Of a stretch of DNA of 12,523 bases, positions 1 to 6,316 are shown one piece after another. The notes under the pieces were generated by a model, which saw only the letters and a list, made by a program, of their open reading frames with translations, did no database searches and was not told the origin of the DNA. A program made the translations under genes and the position numbers. How positions within the stretch are numbered: position 1 is the stretch's first letter; every line of letters starts with the position of its first letter. The DNA is taken from assembly GCA_002311865.1 (NCBI GenBank), contig DBZV01000185.1:4906-17428 (forward strand), read 5' to 3'. This DNA comes from Dehalococcoidia bacterium UBA1151 (GTDB taxonomy: Bacteria > Chloroflexota > Dehalococcoidia > Lucifugimonadales > Lucifugimonadaceae).

Positions 1-626
1 TAGCCATCAGCCTGAAAATCATCCACCTGCGGAAGCACATTCATGGCGATGGGGTGCGGGTAGACCTCGACTTTGAGCGCTTCGCCATTGGCGATGGCGG
101 CGGTCTGATCATTCAGTTCTTGCAGTGCTGCGGCGCCGGTACCGGTTACGGCCTGGTACGTTGAGACGATCACGCGAGTCAGCGGCGACTCCGCGTGGAG
201 CGCGGCGAGAGTCATGGCCAGTGGTGTTGTCGTGCAGTTGGGAATAGAGATGATGCCTTCGTGCCATTCCACGTCGGCGCCGTTCACTTCCGGGATGACC
301 AGCGGAACGTTTGGCTGCATACGGAATGCGTTGCCATCGTCGATTACCAGAGCGCCGCGTTTGACCGCCTCCGGGGCAAGTGCTCTGCTCACCGATGAGT
401 CGGCTGAGATGAACGCGACAGCGATGCCTTCGAAGGCATCTGGCGTCGCTTCGATGACGGTCAGTGTGGCATCGCCATACGCGATCTCTTTGCCAGCCGA
501 GCGGTGCGACGCCATTGCGACGATGTTCTTTGCGGGCCAGTCACGGTCTAGCAGAAGCTGCAGCGCAACGGAGCCGACAGCACCAGTGGCGCCGACGATG
601 GCAATACGAATGTTTTGGTCAGTCAT
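1..626 (-). CDS. asd: Aspartate-semialdehyde dehydrogenase, C-terminus cut by window edge
   Basis: The enzyme reduces aspartyl-phosphate to aspartate semialdehyde with NADPH, the branch-point step for lysine/diaminopimelate, threonine and methionine. The first 208 residues are visible. The N-terminus has the nucleotide-binding motif VGATGAVG (residues 11-18). A segment DDGNAFRM (97-104) matches the family's DNSSAFRM block with small changes. The catalytic Cys131 lies in SIPNCTTTPL, and STYQAVTGTGAAA (155-167) follows. The family is usually about 330-345 residues, so about 130 are missing off the left edge. The ATG at 626-624 is chosen because the Rossmann motif follows directly and an AGGA sits about 8 nt upstream. 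It lies 119 nt downstream of dapB on the same strand and is probably the last gene seen of the rpsO-pnp-dapB-asd cluster; both pathway genes serve diaminopimelate synthesis. Family assignment is firm. Confidence 0.95.
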   Translation of the reverse strand, partial: MTDQNIRIAIVGATGAVGSVALQLLLDRDWPAKNIVAMASHRSAGKEIAYGDATLTVIEATPDAFEGIAVAFISADSSVSRALAPEAVKRGALVIDDGNAFRMQPNVPLVIPEVNGADVEWHEGIISIPNCTTTPLAMTLAALHAESPLTRVIVSTYQAVTGTGAAALQELNDQTAAIANGEALKVEVYPHPIAMNVLPQVDDFQADG

Positions 627-745
627 GATCAATCCTGAAATTGGAATCTTGTGTGGAAATTATGAAGCGCGCGAACGGCGCTGTGAAGTGATGAGATCGC
701 CGACGAGCGTTTCTATATTCTCTGGGAGATGAGAAGGCGTGCTGG

Positions 746-1567
746 CTACGGCTTAACGCCATCATCCAGGCCAAGCACCTTATCGAGTCCAACAACCAGG
801 CCATCCTGGGTCATGACCTGGTTCACCGCCATCAACACGCCCGGCATGAACGAGTCGCGATTGATGGAATCGTGAATCATGGTAAGGGTCTGTCCTGTTG
901 CGCCAAACACAACCTCGTGACGGGCAACACGGCCGACCATGCGGGCGCTGTGGACGTTGATGCCCTTGTAATTACCACCCCGCGTGCCTTCCAGCGTCTG
1001 CTTCTCAGCAATGTTCTGGTCAAACTCGCTGCCATGTCCCTGAGCCATTGCCTCGGCGATGGCGAGTGCCGTGCCAGACGGGGCGTCGATTTTGGCCTCG
1101 TGATGGCTTTCAATCAGGTCCGCGTAGTCGAAATAACGGGATGCGATTCTGGCGAGGTGGATCAGCACCACCGCGCCCATCGCGAAGTTTGGTGCAGAAA
1201 TTGCCGCGGTTCCGGCTGCGTCCACCAACGTCTCAATCTCTTTGAGGTCGTCTGATGACAGTCCGGTGGACCCGGAGACAAGTCTGACGCCAGCAGGCAG
1301 CGCGGCGCGCGCCACGTCCATTGCGCCGGTCGCGTTGGAGAAATCGACGATTACTTGCGGGCTTGTCGCGGCAATCACGGATGCGGCGTCTGCTCCCAGC
1401 AGAACCTCACCTGTGCCGGGCGCAGAGATTGTTGCGGTAGAGGCCGCGGAGTCGATTCCAGCAACCAGTTGCGTCGCATCGTCGGCATCCACGGCAGACA
1501 TGACCGTCTGACCCATGCGCCCAAGGGCACCATTCACCGCTACTGTTATTTGTGATTCGTTACTCAT
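746..1567 (-). CDS. dapB: 4-hydroxy-tetrahydrodipicolinate reductase
   Basis: DapB reduces hydroxy-tetrahydrodipicolinate to tetrahydrodipicolinate with NAD(P)H in the diaminopimelate/lysine pathway. From the ATG at 1567 the protein is 273 residues, the usual size. Motifs in order: nucleotide-binding NGALGRMG near the N-terminus, SGSTGLSSDD and APNFAMGAVVL mid-protein, the catalytic/substrate motif SHHEAKIDAPSGTA, and the C-terminal block MVGRVARHEVVFG...LTMIHDSINRDSF. An in-frame TTG at 1591-1589 would add eight residues but lies inside a perfect hairpin and has no Shine-Dalgarno, so the ATG is preferred. Even the ATG has only a weak ribosome site (CTGGA). It follows pnp by 74 nt and precedes asd by 119 nt, forming a lysine-pathway pair tacked onto the RNA-processing genes. 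I see no lysine riboswitch in front of it. Confidence 0.95.
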   Translation of the reverse strand: MSNESQITVAVNGALGRMGQTVMSAVDADDATQLVAGIDSAASTATISAPGTGEVLLGADAASVIAATSPQVIVDFSNATGAMDVARAALPAGVRLVSGSTGLSSDDLKEIETLVDAAGTAAISAPNFAMGAVVLIHLARIASRYFDYADLIESHHEAKIDAPSGTALAIAEAMAQGHGSEFDQNIAEKQTLEGTRGGNYKGINVHSARMVGRVARHEVVFGATGQTLTMIHDSINRDSFMPGVLMAVNQVMTQDGLVVGLDKVLGLDDGVKP

Positions 1568-1580
1568 GATTCCAGTCGCC

Positions 1581-1611
1581 AAGAGAGACAAGCATATAAC
1601 TTGTCTCTCTT
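1581..1611 (-). promoter_or_regulatory. Perfect hairpin between pnp and dapB
   Basis: Positions 1581-1592 (AAGAGAGACAAG) are perfectly complementary to 1600-1611 (CTTGTCTCTCTT) around a 7-nt loop, giving a 12-bp stem. There is no U-run after it in either direction, so it is not a standard intrinsic terminator. It ends 13 nt before the dapB ATG and begins 30 nt after the pnp stop. A processing, stabilising or translation-control role in the pnp-dapB transcript is inferred. Confidence 0.6.
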
Positions 1612-1641
1612 GATTGTCTGTCGATTACGGGTGGCCTAGCC

Positions 1642-3927
1642 CTAGTCTCGGCGTGGCGGGCGTCGCCGTCCGCGATCTCCGCCGCCGCTGTCTCGGCCAC
1701 CGCCGCCGCCGTAGCCACCGCGACCTCCACGACCACCGTCGCGACCACCACCACCACCGTAGCCGCCGCGGCCACCGCGGTCGTTATCGCGGCGAGGTGG
1801 TCGACGATCCCGGTCGTCTCCACCCATATCGCCGTCGTCCCGGCCAGCTTTGCCGGAGCGATCACCGCTGAGGTTGGCGGTCAGGTTGATGCGACCCATG
1901 CGGTCGATCTCAATGACTTCCACATCCAGCTCGTCGCCAATTGATACTTCAGATTCGACTGACTCAACCCGGTGATCGGCAAGCTCACTGATATGAACCA
2001 GTCCGTCTTTGCCCGGCATGAGTTCCACGAACGCTCCGAAGGCCATGATCCTGACAACCTTGCCTTTGAAGCGGTCGCCCACAACCAAGTCACGCGTCAT
2101 ACGGTCAATCTGCTCACGAGCGGCCTCACCGGAGGCCCCATCGGCGGCGCCGATGATTACGGTTCCATCGTCAGCTACATCAATCGAGACACCGAACTCT
2201 TCGATCATTCCGCGAATGACCTTGCCGCCCGGTCCGATAACTGCGCCGATCTTCTCGGTTGGAATCTTGATCGTGATCATCTTTGGCGCCCATGAGTTCA
2301 TCTCTGCGCGAGGCTCTGGAATGGTGTCCAGCATGTGCTCAATGATCTCAAGACGGGCCGCCTTGGCCTGCTCAAGAGCCTCACCCATGACTTCATAGGT
2401 AATGCCTTTGACTTTGATGTCCATCTGGAGGGCGGTTACGCCGTCCGGGGTTCCAGCGACCTTGAGGTCCATGTCCCCAGAGTGGTCTTCTGCGCCCTGG
2501 ATATCTGTAAGAACCCTGTGCTCGCCATCGCCAGTAACCAGTCCCATGGCAATTCCCGCCACAGGCTTCCTGATCGGCACGCCAGCATCCATCAGGGCGA
2601 GCGTGCTTGCGCAGACACTGGCCATTGATGTGCTTCCGTTTGAGCTGAGGGCCTCAGAGACAATTCGAATGGTGTAGGGGAACTCTTCCTGATCGGGAAT
2701 CATCGGCAACACCGCTCGTTCGGCCAGCGCGCCGTGACCAATTTCCCGTCGCCCTGTACCAAGTCTCCGAACCTCACCGACTGAGTACGGCGGGAAGTTG
2801 TAGTGATGGATGTAGTGCTTGGTCTTCTGCGGCGTAAGGGCGTCCAGGCGCTGCGCTTCACCTGAAGATCCCAGGGTGAGGATGCTCATAATCTGCGTCT
2901 CACCACGGGTGAATATGCCGGTGCCGTGCGCACGTGGCAGGTAGCCAACCTCTGACGATAGCGGGCGAATCTGCTCAAGCGTGCGTCCATCAGGTCTGCG
3001 TCCATCCTTCAGGATTCCCTGACGGACGGCTTCAACCTCAATGTCATCAAATGCGCGGTGCAGATGATCTCCATCATGCTCCTCGCCAAGCGCATCTTTG
3101 AGTTCGTCTTCCAGGTCGTGCAGCCGGCCGCTCTGGGTCTGCTTGTCGCCACCTTCTGCCAGAGCATCAAAGACGCGTGTGCCCAGGAAATCATTGGCGG
3201 CTTTGACCACGCCGCCGTAAGTGGGATCCTCTTCAAAGATCCACTTCTCTTTGCCAACTTCGGCCTGCATCTTGCGGATGAGGGCGACGATCTCGCCGTT
3301 CACTTCCTGGGAAAGTTTGAGTGCGTCCACAAGGACTTCTTCTGAGACTTCCTTTGCACCAGCTTCAACCATCATGATGGCGTCAGATGTGCCTGCCACG
3401 ACCAGGTCGAGAATACTCTGTTCACGCTGCTCGTAAGTTGGGTTGATGACTAATTCACCGTCAACGTAGCCAATCCGACACGCGCCAATGGGATCGTCGA
3501 ACGGGATGTCTGAGATGGTGAGTGCAGCTGACGCGCTGATGATTGCAAGGATGTCAGGAGCATTCTCCATGTCAACTGAGATGATCGTCTCAATCAGTTG
3601 GACCTCATGGTAGAAGCCTTTGGGAAATAGTGGCCTGATTGGCCGGTCTGTGAGGCGGGCAATGAGGATTGCGTCTGTGGTGGGCCGCCCTTCTCTTTTG
3701 AAGAAGGAGCCGGGAATCTTGCCGGCTGCGTACATCTTCTCTTCGCAGTCGACTGTCAGGGGGAGGAAATCTGCGCCTACTCGTGGGGTTCGGCCTGCGT
3801 TTGCGGTGCCCAGCACCATTGTGTCGCCAAGTCTTACAACAACGGCGCCCTGGGATAGGTTGGCAACTCTGCCGTGCTCAAATTGGAGGGTCTGCCCGCC
3901 AATTTCTGCTTCATATACGGAAACCAT
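1642..3927 (-). CDS. pnp: Polyribonucleotide nucleotidyltransferase (PNPase) with RGG-rich tail
   Basis: PNPase is a phosphorolytic 3'-5' exoribonuclease that degrades mRNA as a ring-shaped trimer, often in the degradosome. The 761-residue protein has the two RNase PH-like halves. The second carries NFPPYSVGE, GTGRREIGHG, SSNGSTSMASVC and the acidic GDMDLKVAGT block with catalytic aspartates. A KH domain (about 548-616) contains the GPGG loop, and an S1 domain (about 617-686) follows. The last 75 residues are a disordered Arg/Gly/Asp tail with two copies of a GGRGGYGGGGGRD unit; this is the unusual part, since most PNPases of about 700 residues end soon after S1. The ATG at 3927 is the family start; its upstream stretch is a purine run (AGAAGAAAGAAG) rather than a clear Shine-Dalgarno. 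A weak hairpin (3978-4001) lies in its leader. It lies after rpsO, the classic neighbour, across a terminator. Confidence 0.97.
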   Translation of the reverse strand: MVSVYEAEIGGQTLQFEHGRVANLSQGAVVVRLGDTMVLGTANAGRTPRVGADFLPLTVDCEEKMYAAGKIPGSFFKREGRPTTDAILIARLTDRPIRPLFPKGFYHEVQLIETIISVDMENAPDILAIISASAALTISDIPFDDPIGACRIGYVDGELVINPTYEQREQSILDLVVAGTSDAIMMVEAGAKEVSEEVLVDALKLSQEVNGEIVALIRKMQAEVGKEKWIFEEDPTYGGVVKAANDFLGTRVFDALAEGGDKQTQSGRLHDLEDELKDALGEEHDGDHLHRAFDDIEVEAVRQGILKDGRRPDGRTLEQIRPLSSEVGYLPRAHGTGIFTRGETQIMSILTLGSSGEAQRLDALTPQKTKHYIHHYNFPPYSVGEVRRLGTGRREIGHGALAERAVLPMIPDQEEFPYTIRIVSEALSSNGSTSMASVCASTLALMDAGVPIRKPVAGIAMGLVTGDGEHRVLTDIQGAEDHSGDMDLKVAGTPDGVTALQMDIKVKGITYEVMGEALEQAKAARLEIIEHMLDTIPEPRAEMNSWAPKMITIKIPTEKIGAVIGPGGKVIRGMIEEFGVSIDVADDGTVIIGAADGASGEAAREQIDRMTRDLVVGDRFKGKVVRIMAFGAFVELMPGKDGLVHISELADHRVESVESEVSIGDELDVEVIEIDRMGRINLTANLSGDRSGKAGRDDGDMGGDDRDRRPPRRDNDRGGRGGYGGGGGRDGGRGGRGGYGGGGGRDSGGGDRGRRRPPRRD
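1690..1776 (-). repeat. Tandem repeat encoding PNPase GGRGGYGGGGGRD units
   Basis: Two exact protein-level copies of GGRGGYGGGGGRD (residues 718-730, bases 1738-1776, and residues 734-746, bases 1690-1728) are offset by 48 bp and separated by Gly-Gly-Arg. The DNA copies differ at third codon positions (for example CCACC versus CCGCC runs). This suggests selection on the peptide or an old duplication rather than a fresh slippage event. Confidence 0.75.
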
Positions 3928-4014
3928 AATCTTCTTTCTTCTTCTTGATACGTTTTATTGATTCTGGGGCTGGATCACACCCACGCGGATAACCGGGAGT
4001 GTTTTGAAGACACG

Positions 4015-4045
4015 CAACAAAAACAACCCCGTTAAATACAGGGTT
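4015..4045 (-). terminator. Intrinsic terminator/attenuator between rpsO and pnp
   Basis: Read on the minus strand, AACCCTGT (4045-4038) pairs with ACGGGGTT (4032-4025) around an ATTTA loop, one G-T wobble included, and is followed at once by GTTTTTGTT. It begins 7 nt after the rpsO stop. It should terminate part or all of the rpsO transcription, leaving pnp to read-through or an unrecognised promoter; I found no convincing -35/-10 between it and pnp. A terminator in this position matches the well-known rpsO-pnp arrangement of other bacteria. Confidence 0.8.
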
Positions 4046-4052
4046 GGATCTG

Positions 4053-4316
4053 TTACTTCCTGAGGCCCAGGCGCGAAATGAGTTCGCTATACCGGGAAAC
4101 GTCCTGATTGTTGAGATAGCGGAGAAGCCTTCTTCGCTGACCTACCAACATCAGGAGGCCACGGCGGCCTGTGTTGTCGTGCTTATGCTCAGTGAAATGC
4201 CTGCTGAGCTCCTGAATTCGCTCGGTTAGGAGCGCCACCTGCACTTCGGCGGATCCAGTGTCGCCTTCATGGCGACCATAATCATTAATAACTGCTGCTT
4301 TTGTAGCCTGATCCAA
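4053..4316 (-). CDS. rpsO: Ribosomal protein S15
   Basis: S15 binds 16S rRNA helices 20-22 and nucleates the platform of the small subunit. The 87-residue product covers the entire family length, with YGRHEGDTGSAEVQVALLTE, then LSRHFTEHKHDNTGRRGLLML, VGQRRRLLRYL and the C-terminal SELISRLGLRK. The predicted start is TTG at 4316-4314, with GGAG 12 nt upstream, which is longer than usual. Ten bases before the TTG is an ATG followed by TCC TAA, a two-codon start-stop ORF; removing one base would join it into M-S-K-L-D-Q, a more typical S15 N-terminus. The start could therefore be TTG, translationally coupled to the mini-ORF, or reached by a +1 shift, or the base may be a sequence error. It heads the cluster with pnp. 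Confidence 0.95.
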   Translation of the reverse strand: MDQATKAAVINDYGRHEGDTGSAEVQVALLTERIQELSRHFTEHKHDNTGRRGLLMLVGQRRRLLRYLNNQDVSRYSELISRLGLRK

Positions 4317-4328
4317 TTTAGGACATTG

Positions 4329-4346
4329 CTCCGATAGGGAACGGAG
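4329..4346 (-). promoter_or_regulatory. Hairpin covering the rpsO Shine-Dalgarno
   Basis: On the minus strand CTCCG (4346-4342) pairs with CGGAG (4333-4329), which includes the GGAG ribosome site for rpsO, around the 8-nt loop TTCCCTAT. Pairing would hide the ribosome site. S15 represses its own mRNA through leader structures in several bacteria, and those structures differ between phyla. That this one does so is an inference from position only. Confidence 0.45.
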
Positions 4347-4421
4347 TGCGGACTAATTTTTGCCCGTGTACTCGTCTCGCCTCTATATATATTGCCTTCT
4401 ATCTATCGATATTCACGGGAA

Positions 4422-4430
4422 AGTATATCA
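4422..4430 (-). promoter_or_regulatory. Extended -10 promoter for rpsO
   Basis: Minus-strand TGATATACT is an extended -10 (TG-N-TATACT, five of six matches to TATAAT). No good -35 lies 16-18 nt upstream, as is common for extended -10 promoters. The predicted start near 4415 gives a leader of about 100 nt before the rpsO TTG. The sequence between this promoter and 4555 holds no gene; it contains a short GAAC-TTCG-GTTC hairpin at 4490-4501 of unknown role. Confidence 0.5.
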
Positions 4431-4555
4431 CCGTAGTAGGCAATTTCGATTGACGATCAGCGCTATCTCGGCGATGCTAATATTGAACTGAACTTCGGTT
4501 CGCAAAATATGCACTCGATAATCGCAATTGGGAGTGATCAGGCACCGTTTTTACC

Positions 4556-4585
4556 TTGACACATCTGAAATTCTGCGAATACGAT
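4556..4585 (+). promoter_or_regulatory. Promoter of first collagen-like lipoprotein gene
   Basis: A perfect TTGACA (4556-4561) is followed after 18 nt by TACGAT (4580-4585, TAnnAT). A transcript starting near 4592 would have a leader of about 119 nt. From 4552 to 4605 the sequence aligns without gaps to 5512-5565 in front of the second lipoprotein gene, with 38 of 54 bases identical, including CCTTGACAC and a block CGGYTCRCGAAGCA placed 12 nt after the start of the -10. Confidence 0.65.
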
Positions 4586-4591
4586 TGCGTG

Positions 4592-4605
4592 CGGCTCGCG
4601 AAGCA
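4592..4605 (+). repeat. Conserved leader block, copy 1
   Basis: CGGCTCGCGAAGCA matches 12 of 14 bases with 5552-5565 (CGGTTCACGAAGCA). Each copy starts 12 nt after the first base of the -10, that is at about +1 of the transcript. It could be an operator, an RNA element or leftover similarity from gene duplication. Confidence 0.5.
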
Positions 4606-4710
4606 TTACGGTTAATCGCGCGCCATAAATATTGAAAATCAAATCCGATACAGGGTATCAAGCTGCACAATCGATACTCTAAAACAGGTGACGAGAGGGG
4701 CTGCGGCCAA

Positions 4711-5316
4711 ATGACATTTACTTTGCAGAGCAAGATGAAGCCGCTGGTTTTGATACTTGCTTCAGTTAGTATCTTTGCTCTGGTGGCATGCTCTGGCGAT
4801 CCCGGTGATGCCGGAGTGCCCGGCGCCGCGGGCCAACCTGGCCGTCTGGGTCAGGCAGGCGCTGCTGGCGACGACGGAGCCGCCGGTGTTAATGGTATTC
4901 CCGGGATACCAGGATCTCCGGGTGGACAGGGACCTCAGGGGCCTCAGGGAAATTCTGGCGCACAGGGTCCTGCCGGCGCAGATGGTGCAACCGGTCCCGC
5001 TGGTAGCATTTCAGCCGTTCTGACGGTTACAGACTCCGGTACCGGCAACGTAGGGGTTGTTGATCTATCAACTCGCGGAACAAAGGTTGACGTCACTGGC
5101 GCAGGTTTTGCCGCTGGTGAAAACGTGAACATCTCAATTGGCGGCATCGGTGTACTTGCTGCAACAGCGAATTCTGGTGGAGCCTTTGCGGCGCTGGGAA
5201 TTACACTTCCGGCCTCACTTAGTGAAGGTGACGTGGTTACTGTTAGAGGTGATGGCACCGCAGGAACCACCGGCTGGGGTGTCTTGCTCATCACCAACAA
5301 GAGCGCGACCAACTAA
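4711..5316 (+). CDS. Collagen-like lipoprotein (first of pair)
   Basis: This is a 201-residue predicted surface lipoprotein. A hydrophobic signal segment (about 11-26) ends in the lipobox LVAC, with lipidated Cys27. Exactly 23 uninterrupted Gly-X-Y triplets follow (residues 29-97; for example GDP, GVP, GQP, GPQ, GPA), predicting a collagen-like triple helix. A C-terminal domain of about 100 residues rich in Gly, Ala, Val and Thr contains VDVTGAGFAAGENVNISI and GGAFAALGITLP, which reads as a small beta-sandwich of the Ig/IPT kind. The start at 4711 is chosen for its GAGAGGGG 10 nt upstream and because the paralogue then has the same Cys position; an in-frame ATG at 4735 is the alternative. Monocistronic, with its own promoter and terminator. 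Bacterial collagen-like proteins often act as trimeric stalks in adhesion or surface structure; the role here is unknown. Confidence 0.85.
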   Translation: MTFTLQSKMKPLVLILASVSIFALVACSGDPGDAGVPGAAGQPGRLGQAGAAGDDGAAGVNGIPGIPGSPGGQGPQGPQGNSGAQGPAGADGATGPAGSISAVLTVTDSGTGNVGVVDLSTRGTKVDVTGAGFAAGENVNISIGGIGVLAATANSGGAFAALGITLPASLSEGDVVTVRGDGTAGTTGWGVLLITNKSATN

Positions 5317-5336
5317 GACGAAATGGTAGTAATAAT

Positions 5337-5371
5337 GAGACCCCGGACATGCTCCGGGGTCTCTCTTTTTT
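5337..5371 (+). terminator. Intrinsic terminator after first lipoprotein gene
   Basis: A perfect 11-bp stem, GAGACCCCGGA (5337-5347) with TCCGGGGTCTC (5353-5363), has a CATGC loop and is followed by TCTTTTTT. It lies 20 nt after the stop codon. The core CCCCGG...CCGGGG resembles the terminator of the second gene. Confidence 0.92.
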
Positions 5372-5515
5372 GGCTCCGTGACCAGCATGCCAGAGCAAAA
5401 CTGGGGTATTGATAAATTGGCTTCACTAAATCAGGCTTGATCGCCCAATAGCGAAACCGACAATTTCAATCACATATAGTGCTGCTTTTATGCCCCTCAA
5501 TTACCTTGACACCGG

Positions 5516-5545
5516 CGAATTTTCAAGAATAAGATGGCTGTCGGT
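5516..5545 (+). promoter_or_regulatory. Promoter of second collagen-like lipoprotein gene
   Basis: TTGACA (5516-5521), 18-nt spacer, TAAGAT (5540-5545). The distance from TTGACA to the start codon is 152 nt, against 155 nt for the first gene. The downstream block CGGTTCACGAAGCA (5552-5565) repeats that of the first gene at the same distance. The leader then diverges and contains a short hairpin CGTCTG-CGT-CAGACG near 5588-5602. The stretch 5372-5511 between the first terminator and this promoter shows nothing else recognisable. Confidence 0.65.
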
Positions 5546-5551
5546 TCACGA

Positions 5552-5565
5552 AGCAACGCGCTATG
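5552..5565 (+). repeat. Conserved leader block, copy 2
   Basis: The counterpart of 4592-4605, CGGTTCACGAAGCA, in the same register to the -35 and -10. The leaders beyond it are not alignable by eye, so this block is better conserved than its surroundings. Confidence 0.5.
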
Positions 5566-5667
5566 TTGCGTGTGCTATGACGTGAGCGTCTGCGTCAGAC
5601 GATGGATAAAGAGTTCCATAGTCGTCGGCGCTAATTATGAAAACATACAAACGGAGGACAGGGCTCA

Positions 5668-6261
5668 ATGACAGTTTGGTTGCGACAGAGACGGCACGCG
5701 GTTCTCGTCCTACTCGCCTCGCTTGCCCTCGTAGCATTTATCGCTTGCGCTGGTGATGCCGGTGTGCCTGGTGCGCCCGGCCAGCCTGGTTCGGCTGGTG
5801 AGCCCGGCGCGGCAGGTAACCCTGGTAGTTCTGGCTACCCAGGTAATCCGGGTCCCACAGGTCCATCGGGCCCCAGCGGCGCACAAGGCTCCGCAGGCAT
5901 TAAAGGACAGCTTGGTCCAACAGGTCCGCAAGGATCCACCGGTTCAGCTGGTGCAGACGCATCACTGGGTGCCCTTGTAGTTCACGACTCTCGCGGAACA
6001 ACCGCCGGTTCAGTGAGGGTTGGCAACAGTGTTGACATTATTGGTGGCGGATTCGCCGGTGGCGAAGTTGTCACGCTCCAGATCGCCCACGCAGGTGGGT
6101 CAGACACCATCGACGCTGGTTCCGTAGTAGCAAACGGTGGCGGTGCATTCGCAGCGCTGAGCGTGCGGCTACCATCCGGAATGTCCGCTGGTGACGTTGC
6201 GGCAGTCTGGGCCACAGGTGATTCAGGCACAAGAGCGGTCGCTCCGGTGACGTTCAACTAG
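5668..6261 (+). CDS. Collagen-like lipoprotein (second of pair)
   Basis: This 197-residue paralogue of the gene at 4711 has the same plan: a basic N-terminus (RQRRH), a hydrophobic segment 11-26, lipobox FIAC with Cys27, 23 Gly-X-Y triplets (residues 29-97; GDA, GVP, GAP, GQP ... GST, GSA, GAD), then a C-terminal domain with VDIIGGGFAGGEVVTLQI and GGGAFAALSVRLP. The C-terminal domains clearly align (GxGFAxGE, GGAFAAL, LP, GDV), but the collagen triplets have diverged in order while keeping their number. The ribosome site is GGAGG (5653-5657), 10 nt before the ATG. There is no enzyme motif. A partner in mixed trimers with the first protein is possible but speculative. It is convergent with the CBS protein gene at 6795. 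Confidence 0.85.
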   Translation: MTVWLRQRRHAVLVLLASLALVAFIACAGDAGVPGAPGQPGSAGEPGAAGNPGSSGYPGNPGPTGPSGPSGAQGSAGIKGQLGPTGPQGSTGSAGADASLGALVVHDSRGTTAGSVRVGNSVDIIGGGFAGGEVVTLQIAHAGGSDTIDAGSVVANGGGAFAALSVRLPSGMSAGDVAAVWATGDSGTRAVAPVTFN

Positions 6262-6283
6262 TCGAATCTTCACAGATACTTTC

Positions 6284-6316
6284 AAGAAGCCCCGGTATGC
6301 CGGGGCTTCTTTTGTT
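6284..6316 (+). terminator. Intrinsic terminator after second lipoprotein gene
   Basis: A perfect 12-bp stem, AAGAAGCCCCGG (6284-6295) with CCGGGGCTTCTT (6300-6311), has a TATG loop and is followed by TTGTT, 22 nt after the stop codon. The arm is A-rich on the left and T-rich on the right, so it may also act on the opposite strand. Confidence 0.9.

Noticed and set aside
214..732. 172-codon plus-strand open frame
   Set aside because: Antisense to asd, which has clear catalytic motifs; this frame has none and no ribosome site.
619..804. 61-codon minus-strand frame bridging dapB and asd
   Set aside because: It overlaps both real genes in another frame and has no ribosome site or motif; the gap itself shows no clear internal promoter.
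1568..1641. Lysine riboswitch in front of dapB
   Set aside because: The 74-nt gap is too short and holds only a single simple hairpin.
1642..1870. GC-rich CCACC/CCGCC repeats as a minisatellite or CRISPR-like array
   Set aside because: They are in-frame codons for the Gly/Arg tail of PNPase, with no spacers or regular repeat length beyond the two peptide units.
4362..4419. Long-range pairing CCCGTG/CACGGG in the rpsO leader
   Set aside because: The 5' half lies at 4414-4419, mostly upstream of the predicted transcription start at about 4415, so it would not be in the RNA.
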